A stretch of DNA of 64,000 nucleotides. Origin: Bacteroidota bacterium (GTDB taxonomy: Bacteria > Bacteroidota > Bacteroidia > NS11-12g > UBA9320). Shown in pieces: positions 1 through 6,900 of this stretch. Position 1 is the stretch's first letter; every line of letters starts with the position of its first letter. Under the pieces are notes generated by a model that worked only from the letters and a program-made list of their open reading frames with translations, did not search any database and had not been told where the DNA came from. The stretch spans positions 1-64,000 of the forward strand of contig WGNA01000002.1 in NCBI GenBank assembly GCA_016124755.1, in the 5' to 3' direction. Position numbers and translations under genes: made by a program.

Positions 1-129
1 CCGACTCAGGATATTTCCAAAGCCAGAAGGATTGAAATCAAAATTAAAGCTATGAAAAGTTCCGTATTCATCCGAAATCTTAAAAAGTTTCCGGAACTCC
101 TTCAAAAAATTATTTCTCAAGCTAGTTAG
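1..129 (+). CDS. 3' end of an unidentified gene (partial)
   Basis: An open frame runs from the window edge to a TAG at 127-129, giving the last 42 residues of a protein that begins outside the window. The tail contains RRIEIKI followed by a basic stretch. That resembles the C-terminal strand of OmpA-like peptidoglycan-binding domains (often NRRVEI), but the match is too short to rely on. It converges on the sigma/anti-sigma operon, with a terminator-like hairpin between them. The frame is supported only by its length and position. Confidence 0.4.
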   Translation, partial: PTQDISKARRIEIKIKAMKSSVFIRNLKKFPELLQKIISQAS

Positions 130-170
130 TGCACCTGACTCTCTAAATGATTTCCGGAAATTATGCCCAC

Positions 171-210
171 AAAAAAGGGGGATGAATAACACCCCCCTTC
201 AACTAGTTTT
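171..210. terminator. Probable bidirectional rho-independent terminator
   Basis: A run of G (177-181) and a run of C (192-197) form a short GC stem. On the minus strand the stem is followed by six T (complement of 171-176), 19 bases past the stop of the barrel-bearing anti-sigma-like gene. On the plus strand a T run occurs at 205-210. The hairpin lies exactly between two convergent genes. Confidence 0.55.
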
Positions 211-218
211 TTATCAAA

Positions 219-1469
219 TCATTCTATGTCCTCTTCCAGATATTCCACCTTTTTCCTTGCATAAAGAAGTTTGGTAACCTTAAGATGTAGCGCCGTGTAA
301 TTCTGTGCACTTACAGATAGATTATTCTTTGCATAATTTGTTAGTGATTGCTGGAATTCCACACTAAAGCCTAATCCACTCTTGTTCTGACCACTGAAAG
401 CTACCAATAACCCAACGTTCCATTGGTTAACCAGATTCTTACTAATCAGATTACTGTTGCGTTCCGGGTTGCCATATTCAGTACTGCCGGTTGAATTAAT
501 TCCGGAATAATTATCTCCTTTTACCGACCAGAGTTTTGAAAATTGTGGCCCGAATGACAGACCGAAATTTCCATTTCCCAAATGAACCAATAAAGGTGCA
601 CTCAGATAATTAATATTTGAAATTACCATGCTGTCGCTGGATTTAACACCGCTGACGTTTTGGGTTTCCACATGACTTATTGGTCTGATTGCAATTGCAT
701 TATAGTTCAGTTGAGCTTGTAGTCCGGAATTTAGTCCAAAACAATTGACACCTCCCAATAACCCACCGGATATTGTTTTCGGACTTCCCGGTAGCAGAGG
801 CATAAGCTGCATTCCTATATGTACGCCCAAATAAGAATGTATGCTAACCGACTTCTCCGGCATATGATACCCCTCTTCTTCACTAGTTTGAATATCCAAC
901 TCAGATCCAGAATTGGGTCTCATGTGGAATGGCTGTCTTGATAAGGTGTCGGTGGTCCGGGTAATTTCTTCAACTTCATCTTCCTTTCGTTTCATTCCGG
1001 ATTTGACCGCCACTGCACTTTGATGCGTTTTTCTTTTCAGATTATCTTCCTGCTTTGTTCTTAAATATCTGGCGGTGTTATCATATTCATTCTGATCTGA
1101 AAGATACTTTGTCTCAGTAAAATCTCGATTTGCAGACTGTTCTGGTTTTTCTCCCAGTGCCAGTCGGTTATTCGAATTTATTTCTTCAGAATAAGCAGAT
1201 TCAACTCCGAACAAGGAATTGCCTCTATTTAGCCCATGTTGACCTTTACTCATACTGTAAATTAATACGCAGGAAGAGACGATCATAAAGCCGACAATTC
1301 CATTCAACGTTATTAAATACCTGAGACCGGAAACAGGAGTTTTACCCGCTTGAACCGGCGCTGCTTCAATCATCTGATTCATTTTCTCCCATGCTTCGTT
1401 CACAGGGGGAATTTCAACCTGAGTGATTTTGTCTTTTAAAACTTCAATATATTTAGGGGTATCGCTCAT
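219..1469 (-). CDS. Membrane-anchored, beta-barrel-like partner of the ECF sigma factor
   Basis: This 416-residue protein starts one base after the stop of the upstream ECF sigma gene, so the two are surely co-transcribed. Residues 1-50 are soluble and would be cytoplasmic. Residues 51-72 form one hydrophobic segment, 75-205 are a polar, charged linker, and about 212-405 alternate polar and hydrophobic residues with many Gly and aromatics, like the PorT-type outer-membrane beta-barrel domain common in Bacteroidota. Position suggests an anti-sigma factor or sensor, but no recognisable anti-sigma motif is visible. The architecture would place an inner-membrane anchor and an outer-membrane-like domain in one chain. 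A hairpin terminator follows the gene. Confidence 0.7.
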   Translation of the reverse strand: MSDTPKYIEVLKDKITQVEIPPVNEAWEKMNQMIEAAPVQAGKTPVSGLRYLITLNGIVGFMIVSSCVLIYSMSKGQHGLNRGNSLFGVESAYSEEINSNNRLALGEKPEQSANRDFTETKYLSDQNEYDNTARYLRTKQEDNLKRKTHQSAVAVKSGMKRKEDEVEEITRTTDTLSRQPFHMRPNSGSELDIQTSEEEGYHMPEKSVSIHSYLGVHIGMQLMPLLPGSPKTISGGLLGGVNCFGLNSGLQAQLNYNAIAIRPISHVETQNVSGVKSSDSMVISNINYLSAPLLVHLGNGNFGLSFGPQFSKLWSVKGDNYSGINSTGSTEYGNPERNSNLISKNLVNQWNVGLLVAFSGQNKSGLGFSVEFQQSLTNYAKNNLSVSAQNYTALHLKVTKLLYARKKVEYLEEDIE

Positions 1470-1470
1470 T

Positions 1471-2022
1471 TCATTTACACACTATTCCGAGTTGATTGAT
1501 TTTTTCCTTAAGTAGTTTTCGGGCTTGATTGAGATGCCATTTAGAAGTACCCGAAGAAATTCCGAGTTGTTCGCCAATTTCCGCATGCGTCATATCTTCA
1601 AACACATACAGGTTTAAAACCGTCCTGTGATTTTCCGGTAACAATCTAATCATCGACAGAATTTCTGCAGATGTCATATCCTCCAGAATATGACTATCAA
1701 GATGAACATCGAATGCTTCATCAATTGATGTCTGCAGTGAAATTCTCTTGTTTTGTCTAAGGAAGTCTATTGCTGTATTAACCACTATTCTACGAACCCA
1801 GGCACCGAAAGGACCCTGGTATTTATACAAGTCAAGAGAGGAGAAAATTTTAAGAAATGCCCTGTTAAAAATATCAACTGCGTCGTCATTATTTTCGACG
1901 TATGTCATGCAAACCGGCATCATCAAAGGGTAGAAATATTTGTAAAGACATTCCTGCGATTTGCGGTCTGTCTTTTTACAACCTTCAACCCAATTGAGAA
2001 CCTGTTCTTCGGTTTTTTGCAT
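1471..2022 (-). CDS. RNA polymerase ECF sigma factor
   Basis: A 183-residue sigma-70 family protein of ECF size. Region 2 lies at about residues 24-92 and includes the -10 recognition helix with WVRRIVVNTAIDFLR. Region 4 lies at about 120-175, with the helix-turn-helix EDMTHAEIGEQLGIS and an alkaline tail. It would direct RNA polymerase to a small regulon in response to an envelope or external signal. The next gene is a membrane protein that probably controls it. Upstream lies a candidate ECF-type promoter (AACC, 16 bases, CGTC) and a GGAG ribosome-binding site, suggesting that the gene activates itself. Confidence 0.9.
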   Translation of the reverse strand: MQKTEEQVLNWVEGCKKTDRKSQECLYKYFYPLMMPVCMTYVENNDDAVDIFNRAFLKIFSSLDLYKYQGPFGAWVRRIVVNTAIDFLRQNKRISLQTSIDEAFDVHLDSHILEDMTSAEILSMIRLLPENHRTVLNLYVFEDMTHAEIGEQLGISSGTSKWHLNQARKLLKEKINQLGIVCK

Positions 2023-2059
2023 CGGAATTTTAACGCGGACTTATCTCCTCTGTTGCAAT

Positions 2060-2083
2060 GACGCAATATCGGCAGATACGGTT
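2060..2083 (-). promoter_or_regulatory. Candidate ECF-type promoter of the sigma operon
   Basis: Read on the minus strand, AACC (2083-2080) is followed by exactly 16 bases and then CGTC (2063-2060). AAC-N16-17-CGT is the general signature of ECF sigma promoters. The start codon at 2022 lies about 30 bases beyond the expected transcription start, with GGAG in between. Assignment to this particular sigma factor is inference from self-regulation being common. Confidence 0.4.
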
Positions 2084-2103
2084 GGTACGAAAATCAAAAA
2101 AAA

Positions 2104-2568
2104 TCAATTTCCGGAAGCGCTGCTGGTTCGAAGGGGATTTGAATTGGTTACACAATAATTAGCAACCAAGTCTCCGTCTTGAGTCCACTCTTGTTGTCTT
2201 CCCCATTCTTTACCCATTATATATTGCCTGCAACTTTCTTTTACCCCATCTTCAAACCACGTCTCATGATTTCCGTGAAGTTTGCCTTCATGAAAAGAAG
2301 AAGTTGATTTAAGCTGACCATTAGGCCACCAATTTTTACATTCACCATGTCGGACTCCTTCCCGGTAAAGGCAAACCTGAGATAATTTTCCATTCTCATA
2401 CCATTCCTTAAAGATTCCATGGCATCTTCCATCGAGGTACTGTTGAACACTTTTCTTCGCACCATTTCCGTAATGCTCTCCAATCAACCCACTATACGGT
2501 GTCTGATTCATCAGTAATGTATCCTCATGAACGGTTAGTTTGGGATGTTTTAGGGTAAACTCATTCAT
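2104..2568 (-). CDS. MORN-repeat (YwqK-type) protein
   Basis: A 154-residue protein made almost entirely of MORN-type repeats of about 23 residues from residue 27 to 135. Each has the pattern G..HG....W..NG or its near variant (HGIFKEWYENG, HGECKNWWPNG, HGNHETWFEDG). Proteins of this kind are often annotated as antitoxin YwqK, but that label comes from a Bacillus context that is not present here. No toxin gene adjoins it. No signal peptide is seen, so it is probably cytoplasmic. Its function is unknown; the repeat fold is thought to bind membranes or other proteins. A perfect DnaA box lies one base upstream of the start codon. Confidence 0.8.
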   Translation of the reverse strand: MNEFTLKHPKLTVHEDTLLMNQTPYSGLIGEHYGNGAKKSVQQYLDGRCHGIFKEWYENGKLSQVCLYREGVRHGECKNWWPNGQLKSTSSFHEGKLHGNHETWFEDGVKESCRQYIMGKEWGRQQEWTQDGDLVANYCVTNSNPLRTSSASGN

Positions 2569-2569
2569 G

Positions 2570-2628
2570 TGTGGATAACTGCGACCTATGCAGCATTTAC
2601 GGGGTAAATCTAATTATATTTATCCACA
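2570..2628. promoter_or_regulatory. Two inverted perfect DnaA boxes, candidate DnaA-binding or origin region
   Basis: TGTGGATAA at 2570-2578 and TTATCCACA at 2620-2628 are both exact copies of the 9-base DnaA box, in opposite orientation and 41 bases apart. They sit in an AT-rich 252-base gap between a minus-strand gene on the left and a plus-strand gene on the right, an arrangement seen at origins. No dnaA, dnaN or gidA gene is in the window, and no further exact box was noticed nearby, so this could instead be a DnaA-regulated promoter. Confidence 0.45.
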
Positions 2629-2762
2629 TATACGTAAAGTGAGAATTATAAAATAGTTATTTCTCTGCTGTAATAAAGATGCCGCCTGGTGATATGGAAA
2701 TCGAAAAACTGAACTGGAACGGTCACCTGCTTTAATGTTTTTCTTCAAACGTTAAACTGAGT

Positions 2763-2785
2763 ATAGCACTAATCATCTGTGCTAT
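2763..2785. repeat. Short inverted repeat in the gap before the methyltransferase gene
   Basis: ATAGCAC (2763-2769) and GTGCTAT (2779-2785) are perfect inverted copies with a 9-base loop, 36 bases before the methyltransferase start. It could be a hairpin in the leader, an operator, or part of the origin-like region. There is no T run behind it, so a terminator is unlikely. Confidence 0.35.
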
Positions 2786-2820
2786 CAAAAAACTAATTTC
2801 CTGCACCATAATATTGCCGA

Positions 2821-3441
2821 ATGAAACCTGAGCAAACAAATCCAGAATCGTCTTTTTGGGACTCCAGATATGAATCACAAGAATATGCATACGGTATTAA
2901 ACCAAATGAATTTCTGAAGAGCGTACTTGCCAATCAAACTACAGGAACTCTGCTTTTGCCTGCGGAAGGTGAAGGCAGAAATGCCGTATATGCAGCTTCA
3001 TTAGGTTGGTCGGTTTTGGCTTTCGACAGAAGCATTCAGGGAAAAATGAAAGCAGAACAATTAGCGCAAAAAGTAGGAGTTAATTTCACCTACATTCTTA
3101 ATGATTTTGAAAACATTCAGCTAGCAAATGACTCATTTGACCTCGCCGCTCTAATTTATCATCACATACCCACTTCAGTGCGCCAGAAGATATTCAATAA
3201 ATATTGGTCATCAATTAAACAAGGAGGTTCTCTTGTTATGGAGGGATTTTCTCAAAAACAACTTCAATACAATTCGGGAGGCCCAAAAAATATCGATATG
3301 TTGTACGATGAAACCATTGTTCAATACTTTCCGCAAGCGATAATTCATCAAATTGAAACATGTGAAATAGTTCTTGACGAAGGCCCATTTCATCAAGGTC
3401 CTGCGTCCGTCATCAGAATGCACATTGAAAAAACAAAATGA
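2821..3441 (+). CDS. Class I SAM-dependent methyltransferase
   Basis: A 206-residue protein with the Rossmann-type methyltransferase fold. The AdoMet-binding loop appears as LLLPAEGEGRNAVYAA (residues 44-59), with an acidic residue ending strand 2 (AFDRS, about 67-71). The N-terminal FWDSRY and YG..PNEFL pattern is typical of TehB or thiopurine-methyltransferase-like enzymes. The substrate is not evident. The stop overlaps the start of the downstream DUF72 gene (ATGA), so the two are translationally coupled. Confidence 0.85.
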   Translation: MKPEQTNPESSFWDSRYESQEYAYGIKPNEFLKSVLANQTTGTLLLPAEGEGRNAVYAASLGWSVLAFDRSIQGKMKAEQLAQKVGVNFTYILNDFENIQLANDSFDLAALIYHHIPTSVRQKIFNKYWSSIKQGGSLVMEGFSQKQLQYNSGGPKNIDMLYDETIVQYFPQAIIHQIETCEIVLDEGPFHQGPASVIRMHIEKTK

Positions 3442-4292
3442 AATTCGGTAAAGCAGAAGAACTCGATCACCTGGATCTTTGCCTACCCCAGGATCATCCC
3501 GATACCATTAACATTCTCAATGGCAAATACGAAAATCTGGAGTTGTATTTCGGAATGCCTAAGTGGGGGAAAGCAGATCTGAAAGAATTTTATCCCAGAG
3601 GAACAAAAGATCCTCTGCGCTTTTATTCTGAAAGATTTAATGCCATTGAATTCAATGCATTTTTTTACCGGATATTTCCACCCGATCAGGTTCGGAAATG
3701 GTACGAAGGCACGACAGATGATTTTAAGTTTTATCCAAAAATTAATCAAAGCATTTCACAGTTCAGAAGACTTGAAAACGTTCAGGATCTTGTTGATCAG
3801 TTTCTGCTTTCGGTGACAGGTTTTCAAGAAAAATTAGGCACCTGTTTTTTACAAATGCATCCCAGTTTTTCACCTTCGAGTTTTGCCTCTTTAAAAAGTT
3901 TTATAGAATCATGGCCAAAAGATGTTGAGTTGGCGGTTGAACTCCGAAACGAAAATTGGTTTTCAGAGAAAAGTGTTTCAAACGAACTTCAGAATTTATT
4001 ACGTGAGAATAAAGTTACTCATATTTTGACCGATACAACCGGAAGGAGAGATATGCTCCACATGCGTTTAACTTCACCACATGCTTTTGTTCGGTTTACT
4101 GCAGGAAATCATTTTAGTGATGAAAAAAGAATCGAGGATTGGGCGGATAGAATTGTAAAATGGAATTCAATGGGATTAAAGAAAGTGAGTTTCTTTGCTC
4201 ATGTTCAGGCTGTACAGGAAGATACCGGAATTCCATTTCGGTTTATTTCTATGTTGAACTCTAAACTCCGGAGCCCGATTAAAAATGGTTAA
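3438..4292 (+). CDS. DUF72 domain protein
   Basis: This 284-residue protein belongs to the DUF72 (YecE) TIM-barrel family. Visible family features are FGMPKWGK near residue 39, FYSERFNAIEFNAFFYRIP-like segments around 62-80, and FKFYPKIN..IS. The biochemical role of the family is not established. It starts inside the stop of the methyltransferase gene, so the two form an operon. Its stop codon directly abuts the end of the opposing secreted-protein gene. Confidence 0.88.
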   Translation: MKFGKAEELDHLDLCLPQDHPDTINILNGKYENLELYFGMPKWGKADLKEFYPRGTKDPLRFYSERFNAIEFNAFFYRIFPPDQVRKWYEGTTDDFKFYPKINQSISQFRRLENVQDLVDQFLLSVTGFQEKLGTCFLQMHPSFSPSSFASLKSFIESWPKDVELAVELRNENWFSEKSVSNELQNLLRENKVTHILTDTTGRRDMLHMRLTSPHAFVRFTAGNHFSDEKRIEDWADRIVKWNSMGLKKVSFFAHVQAVQEDTGIPFRFISMLNSKLRSPIKNG

Positions 4293-5291
4293 TCACAATT
4301 GCCAGGTTAACAAATAGCCGACAGAGAAAGCACCTGATTTGGCTAGCACTTTATTTTTTCGCACAAGACTGTATTTGGCAATTCCGGGTCTGAGTGAAAG
4401 TCGGAGAGGCGCTTTTTGTGAAGGCTTCACACTTATGGCAAGTCCGTAATTAAATTGATAGGTATAAAGAGGCGGTGCCACAAAGCTGTACGATTGAACA
4501 TCGGTATTTACCGGATTATTCCAAACCAACACATCCTTACTGCTCAGAACCTCTGTTCCCAATGTGCGTTTATCAGAATTCTGATAGTAATCGAAATATG
4601 AATAATAAACTGTAACCGGAGATTTAAATGTGCTGCTGACAGACAAGCCGCCATCCATTTCTATCAACCATTTTTTATCAGGATCCTCTGCTAAAACCAA
4701 TTTAAGGTTTAAACCAAGTCCAAATGATTTCTGAGGTTCCTGAACGGAAACAAGTTTGGTTCTGGTGAACTGATATGTGGTATCAACGCCGGTTGAATTC
4801 CTGTGAACAGAAATTTCATCGTACACTCCCGACTGGGTGTAATACAAAGTGTTTGCATTGCCAAATGGAACATCAGAATAAAAATTTCGGGTTATCTTTC
4901 CCGGAATACCCGCTGTATAAAGGGCCGATATGCCAATATATGAGGTTCGTTTTTCTCCCAATGGTACCCACCACTTCAGGGAGAATGTATGGCAATTGGT
5001 TTGTGCCAATCGCTTCTTTTTTTCGGTTGGTCTCGTTTTGTGAAAACTAACATCCATAGGTCGAAATGAGGTAGAATCAGACCCGGCAATACCGATAGGA
5101 TCATTCTCTTTGGGTAAATAGTTTAAGGTTGCCGCAATCGGACTAAAGGGTTTCCAGATGTAAGTTCCCGGAAAAAGGGATTGATAAGAAATCTCCAATT
5201 GAGATTGGCTCAACAAATATTGAACGGGTATTTGTGCTTTTGCTGTAACCCACAGTAACACCGACAGAATTATGCTCAACAAGAATTTCAT
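4293..5291 (-). CDS. Secreted protein of unknown function, probably outer membrane
   Basis: A 332-residue protein with a clear signal peptide (residues 1-19, ending AKAQ). The remainder is rich in Tyr, Ser and alternating-hydrophobic strands. Segments such as YIGISALYTAG, KSFGLGLNLKLVLA and FNYGLAISVKP recall outer-membrane beta-barrels or their relatives. I do not recognise the family. It converges on the DUF72 gene with no gap, and its start lies 25 bases after the stop of the exonuclease III gene, so it may be read through from that gene. Confidence 0.65.
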   Translation of the reverse strand: MKFLLSIILSVLLWVTAKAQIPVQYLLSQSQLEISYQSLFPGTYIWKPFSPIAATLNYLPKENDPIGIAGSDSTSFRPMDVSFHKTRPTEKKKRLAQTNCHTFSLKWWVPLGEKRTSYIGISALYTAGIPGKITRNFYSDVPFGNANTLYYTQSGVYDEISVHRNSTGVDTTYQFTRTKLVSVQEPQKSFGLGLNLKLVLAEDPDKKWLIEMDGGLSVSSTFKSPVTVYYSYFDYYQNSDKRTLGTEVLSSKDVLVWNNPVNTDVQSYSFVAPPLYTYQFNYGLAISVKPSQKAPLRLSLRPGIAKYSLVRKNKVLAKSGAFSVGYLLTWQL

Positions 5292-5316
5292 GTTCGGTAA
5301 ACGTTCATTGAATGAT

Positions 5317-6081
5317 TCAAATATCCAGTTCTAAACCTATCGGGCAATGATCAGAGCCCATAACATCATTGTGAATCGTTGAATCCAAAACTTTAGGAAA
5401 TAAGTCTTCACTCACCAGAAAATAATCGATTCTCCATCCGGTGTTTCTGGCTCTTGCATTAAACCGGGTGCTCCAGAATGTATATTTCACTTCATCCGGG
5501 TTTAACTTTCTGAATGAGTCCACAAAGCCCTTTGAAAGTATCAGATCCATTCCATCAATTTCTACCTGTGTGTAACCGGATGTTTTGTTATAGTTCTCTT
5601 TCGGACGAGCAAGATCAATTGCTTCATGAGCAACATTAAAGTCTCCGGTAACCACAACGGGTTTCTTTTTTCTGAGTTCATTGAGATAGTCGGAAAAGGC
5701 CAAATCCCACGTTTGCCGGTAATCAAGTCTTTTCAATTCACTCCCGCTATTCGGAACATAAACATTAGTAAGATAAAATCCGGGGTATTCTAAAGTGAGC
5801 ACTCTTCCTTCCGTGTCGTGCTCTTCCACCGAAATATCCGGCAGAACAGAGAGGGGTTCCACCTTCGTTAAAATGGCTGTTCCGGAATACCCTTTCTGAA
5901 CCGCCGAGTTCCTGTAAATCGTGTATCCCTTTAATTCGGAAAGCGCTTCATCAACCTGAGCATCCTGAGCCTTAGTCTCCTGAATACAGAAGATGTCTGC
6001 ATCAAAGTCATTTATTATATCCAGCAATCCCTTGCCCACCGAGGCTCGGATTCCATTCACATTCCAGGAAATTATTTTCAT
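5317..6081 (-). CDS. xth: Exodeoxyribonuclease III (AP endonuclease)
   Basis: A 254-residue enzyme of the ExoIII/APE1 family, full length. It cleaves DNA 5' of abasic sites and degrades 3' ends during base-excision repair. Catalytic residues are in place: N7 in ISWNVNGIRA, E35 in IQETKAQ, D147 and N149 in GDFNVAHEAIDLA, D219 in WRIDYF, and D244/H245 in GSDHCP. There is no signal peptide. The upstream sequence carries TGTCTTTG, one base off the Bacteroidota -7 box, about 60 bases before the ATG. Confidence 0.95.
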   Translation of the reverse strand: MKIISWNVNGIRASVGKGLLDIINDFDADIFCIQETKAQDAQVDEALSELKGYTIYRNSAVQKGYSGTAILTKVEPLSVLPDISVEEHDTEGRVLTLEYPGFYLTNVYVPNSGSELKRLDYRQTWDLAFSDYLNELRKKKPVVVTGDFNVAHEAIDLARPKENYNKTSGYTQVEIDGMDLILSKGFVDSFRKLNPDEVKYTFWSTRFNARARNTGWRIDYFLVSEDLFPKVLDSTIHNDVMGSDHCPIGLELDI

Positions 6082-6216
6082 GATGATCGATTTTTTATTT
6101 CTCTACAAATCAAGAAATAAATCAGGTGGAACAAAGACACCTTTTCACGATTAAACATTTCCGAGAGAGTAACAGGTGTTACGGTGTTAATTAAAAGGTG
6201 TTTTCAACTTTGCGGC

Positions 6217-6522
6217 ATGTTTGGATTTATAAATAAAATTTTCGGGGAGAAAGTCGACCTGAAAGACGTGATCTCAAAAGGTGCGGTGATATTGGATGTT
6301 CGAACCGCCGGCGAATTTCAGGGCGGCCATGTAAAAGGAGCTAAGAACATTCCTTTAGATCGAATTCAGAGCAAAGTTAATGAGATCAAAAAATGGAATA
6401 AACCGGTGATTACCTGTTGTGCTTCGGGAATGAGAAGCGGAACAGCAAAGTCTATTTTATCCCAGAACGGAATTGAAGTTTACAACGGAGGAAGTTGGGT
6501 TTCTGTTAACAGACTCGTTTAA
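6217..6522 (+). CDS. Rhodanese-like sulfurtransferase
   Basis: A single rhodanese domain of 101 residues. The persulfide-carrying cysteine is Cys68 in the loop CASGMR. VILDVRTAGEFQGGHVKGAKNIPL (about 24-47) is the usual N-terminal signature, shown here in full only as a guide to position. I chose the ATG at 6217 because the longer frame starts at a GTG upstream of the near-consensus -7 box CAACTTTG (6205-6212), which ends four bases before this ATG. It is followed by thioredoxin and acetyl-CoA synthetase, so a redox or sulfur-handling role is likely. The sulfur donor and acceptor are unknown. Confidence 0.88.
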   Translation: MFGFINKIFGEKVDLKDVISKGAVILDVRTAGEFQGGHVKGAKNIPLDRIQSKVNEIKKWNKPVITCCASGMRSGTAKSILSQNGIEVYNGGSWVSVNRLV

Positions 6523-6598
6523 CCGATTTCATTGCCGGTGCTAATTTGTCAGTATTTTCGAATGGCACCGGCCTTGACTAATATCCCGAAACCGAATT

Positions 6599-6892
6599 AT
6601 GACTTTTAATGAAATAATATCCGGAGATGTTCCGGTTCTTGTTGACTTTTCCGCTGAATGGTGTGGCCCGTGCAAAATGATGGTTCCTATTCTCGATCAG
6701 GTAAAAGAACAACTTGGTGATGATGTCAAAATCATAAAGATTGATACAGACCGAAATCAATCACTCGCCATGCATTTTAATATTAAAGGAGTACCCACTC
6801 TGATGATCTTTAAAGGCGGAGATTTGAAGTGGCGACAAAGTGGGGTTATTGATGCGAACAGCCTTGTGAGTCAAATAAGAATGATAAATTAG
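6599..6892 (+). CDS. Thioredoxin
   Basis: A compact 97-residue thioredoxin with the active site WCGPC (residues 21-25), the cis-proline context GVPTLMIF near 72-79 and a C-terminal helix. It is a cytoplasmic dithiol reductant. It is slightly short compared with the usual 105-110 residues, the shortening being at the N terminus. TATTTTCG at 6553-6560 is one base off the -7 consensus and lies 38 bases upstream, so the gene may have its own promoter. The acetyl-CoA synthetase gene follows after 8 bases. Confidence 0.93.
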   Translation: MTFNEIISGDVPVLVDFSAEWCGPCKMMVPILDQVKEQLGDDVKIIKIDTDRNQSLAMHFNIKGVPTLMIFKGGDLKWRQSGVIDANSLVSQIRMIN

Positions 6893-6900
6893 GGGCCGTT

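Noticed and set aside
2120-2150. tRNA-like T-arm sequence
   Set aside because: Only a GTTCGAA-like motif is present; no acceptor or anticodon stem can be formed, and it lies in the end of the MORN-repeat gene.
2104-2568. Antitoxin of a toxin-antitoxin pair (YwqK label)
   Set aside because: No toxin gene adjoins it, and the MORN repeats alone do not support the role.
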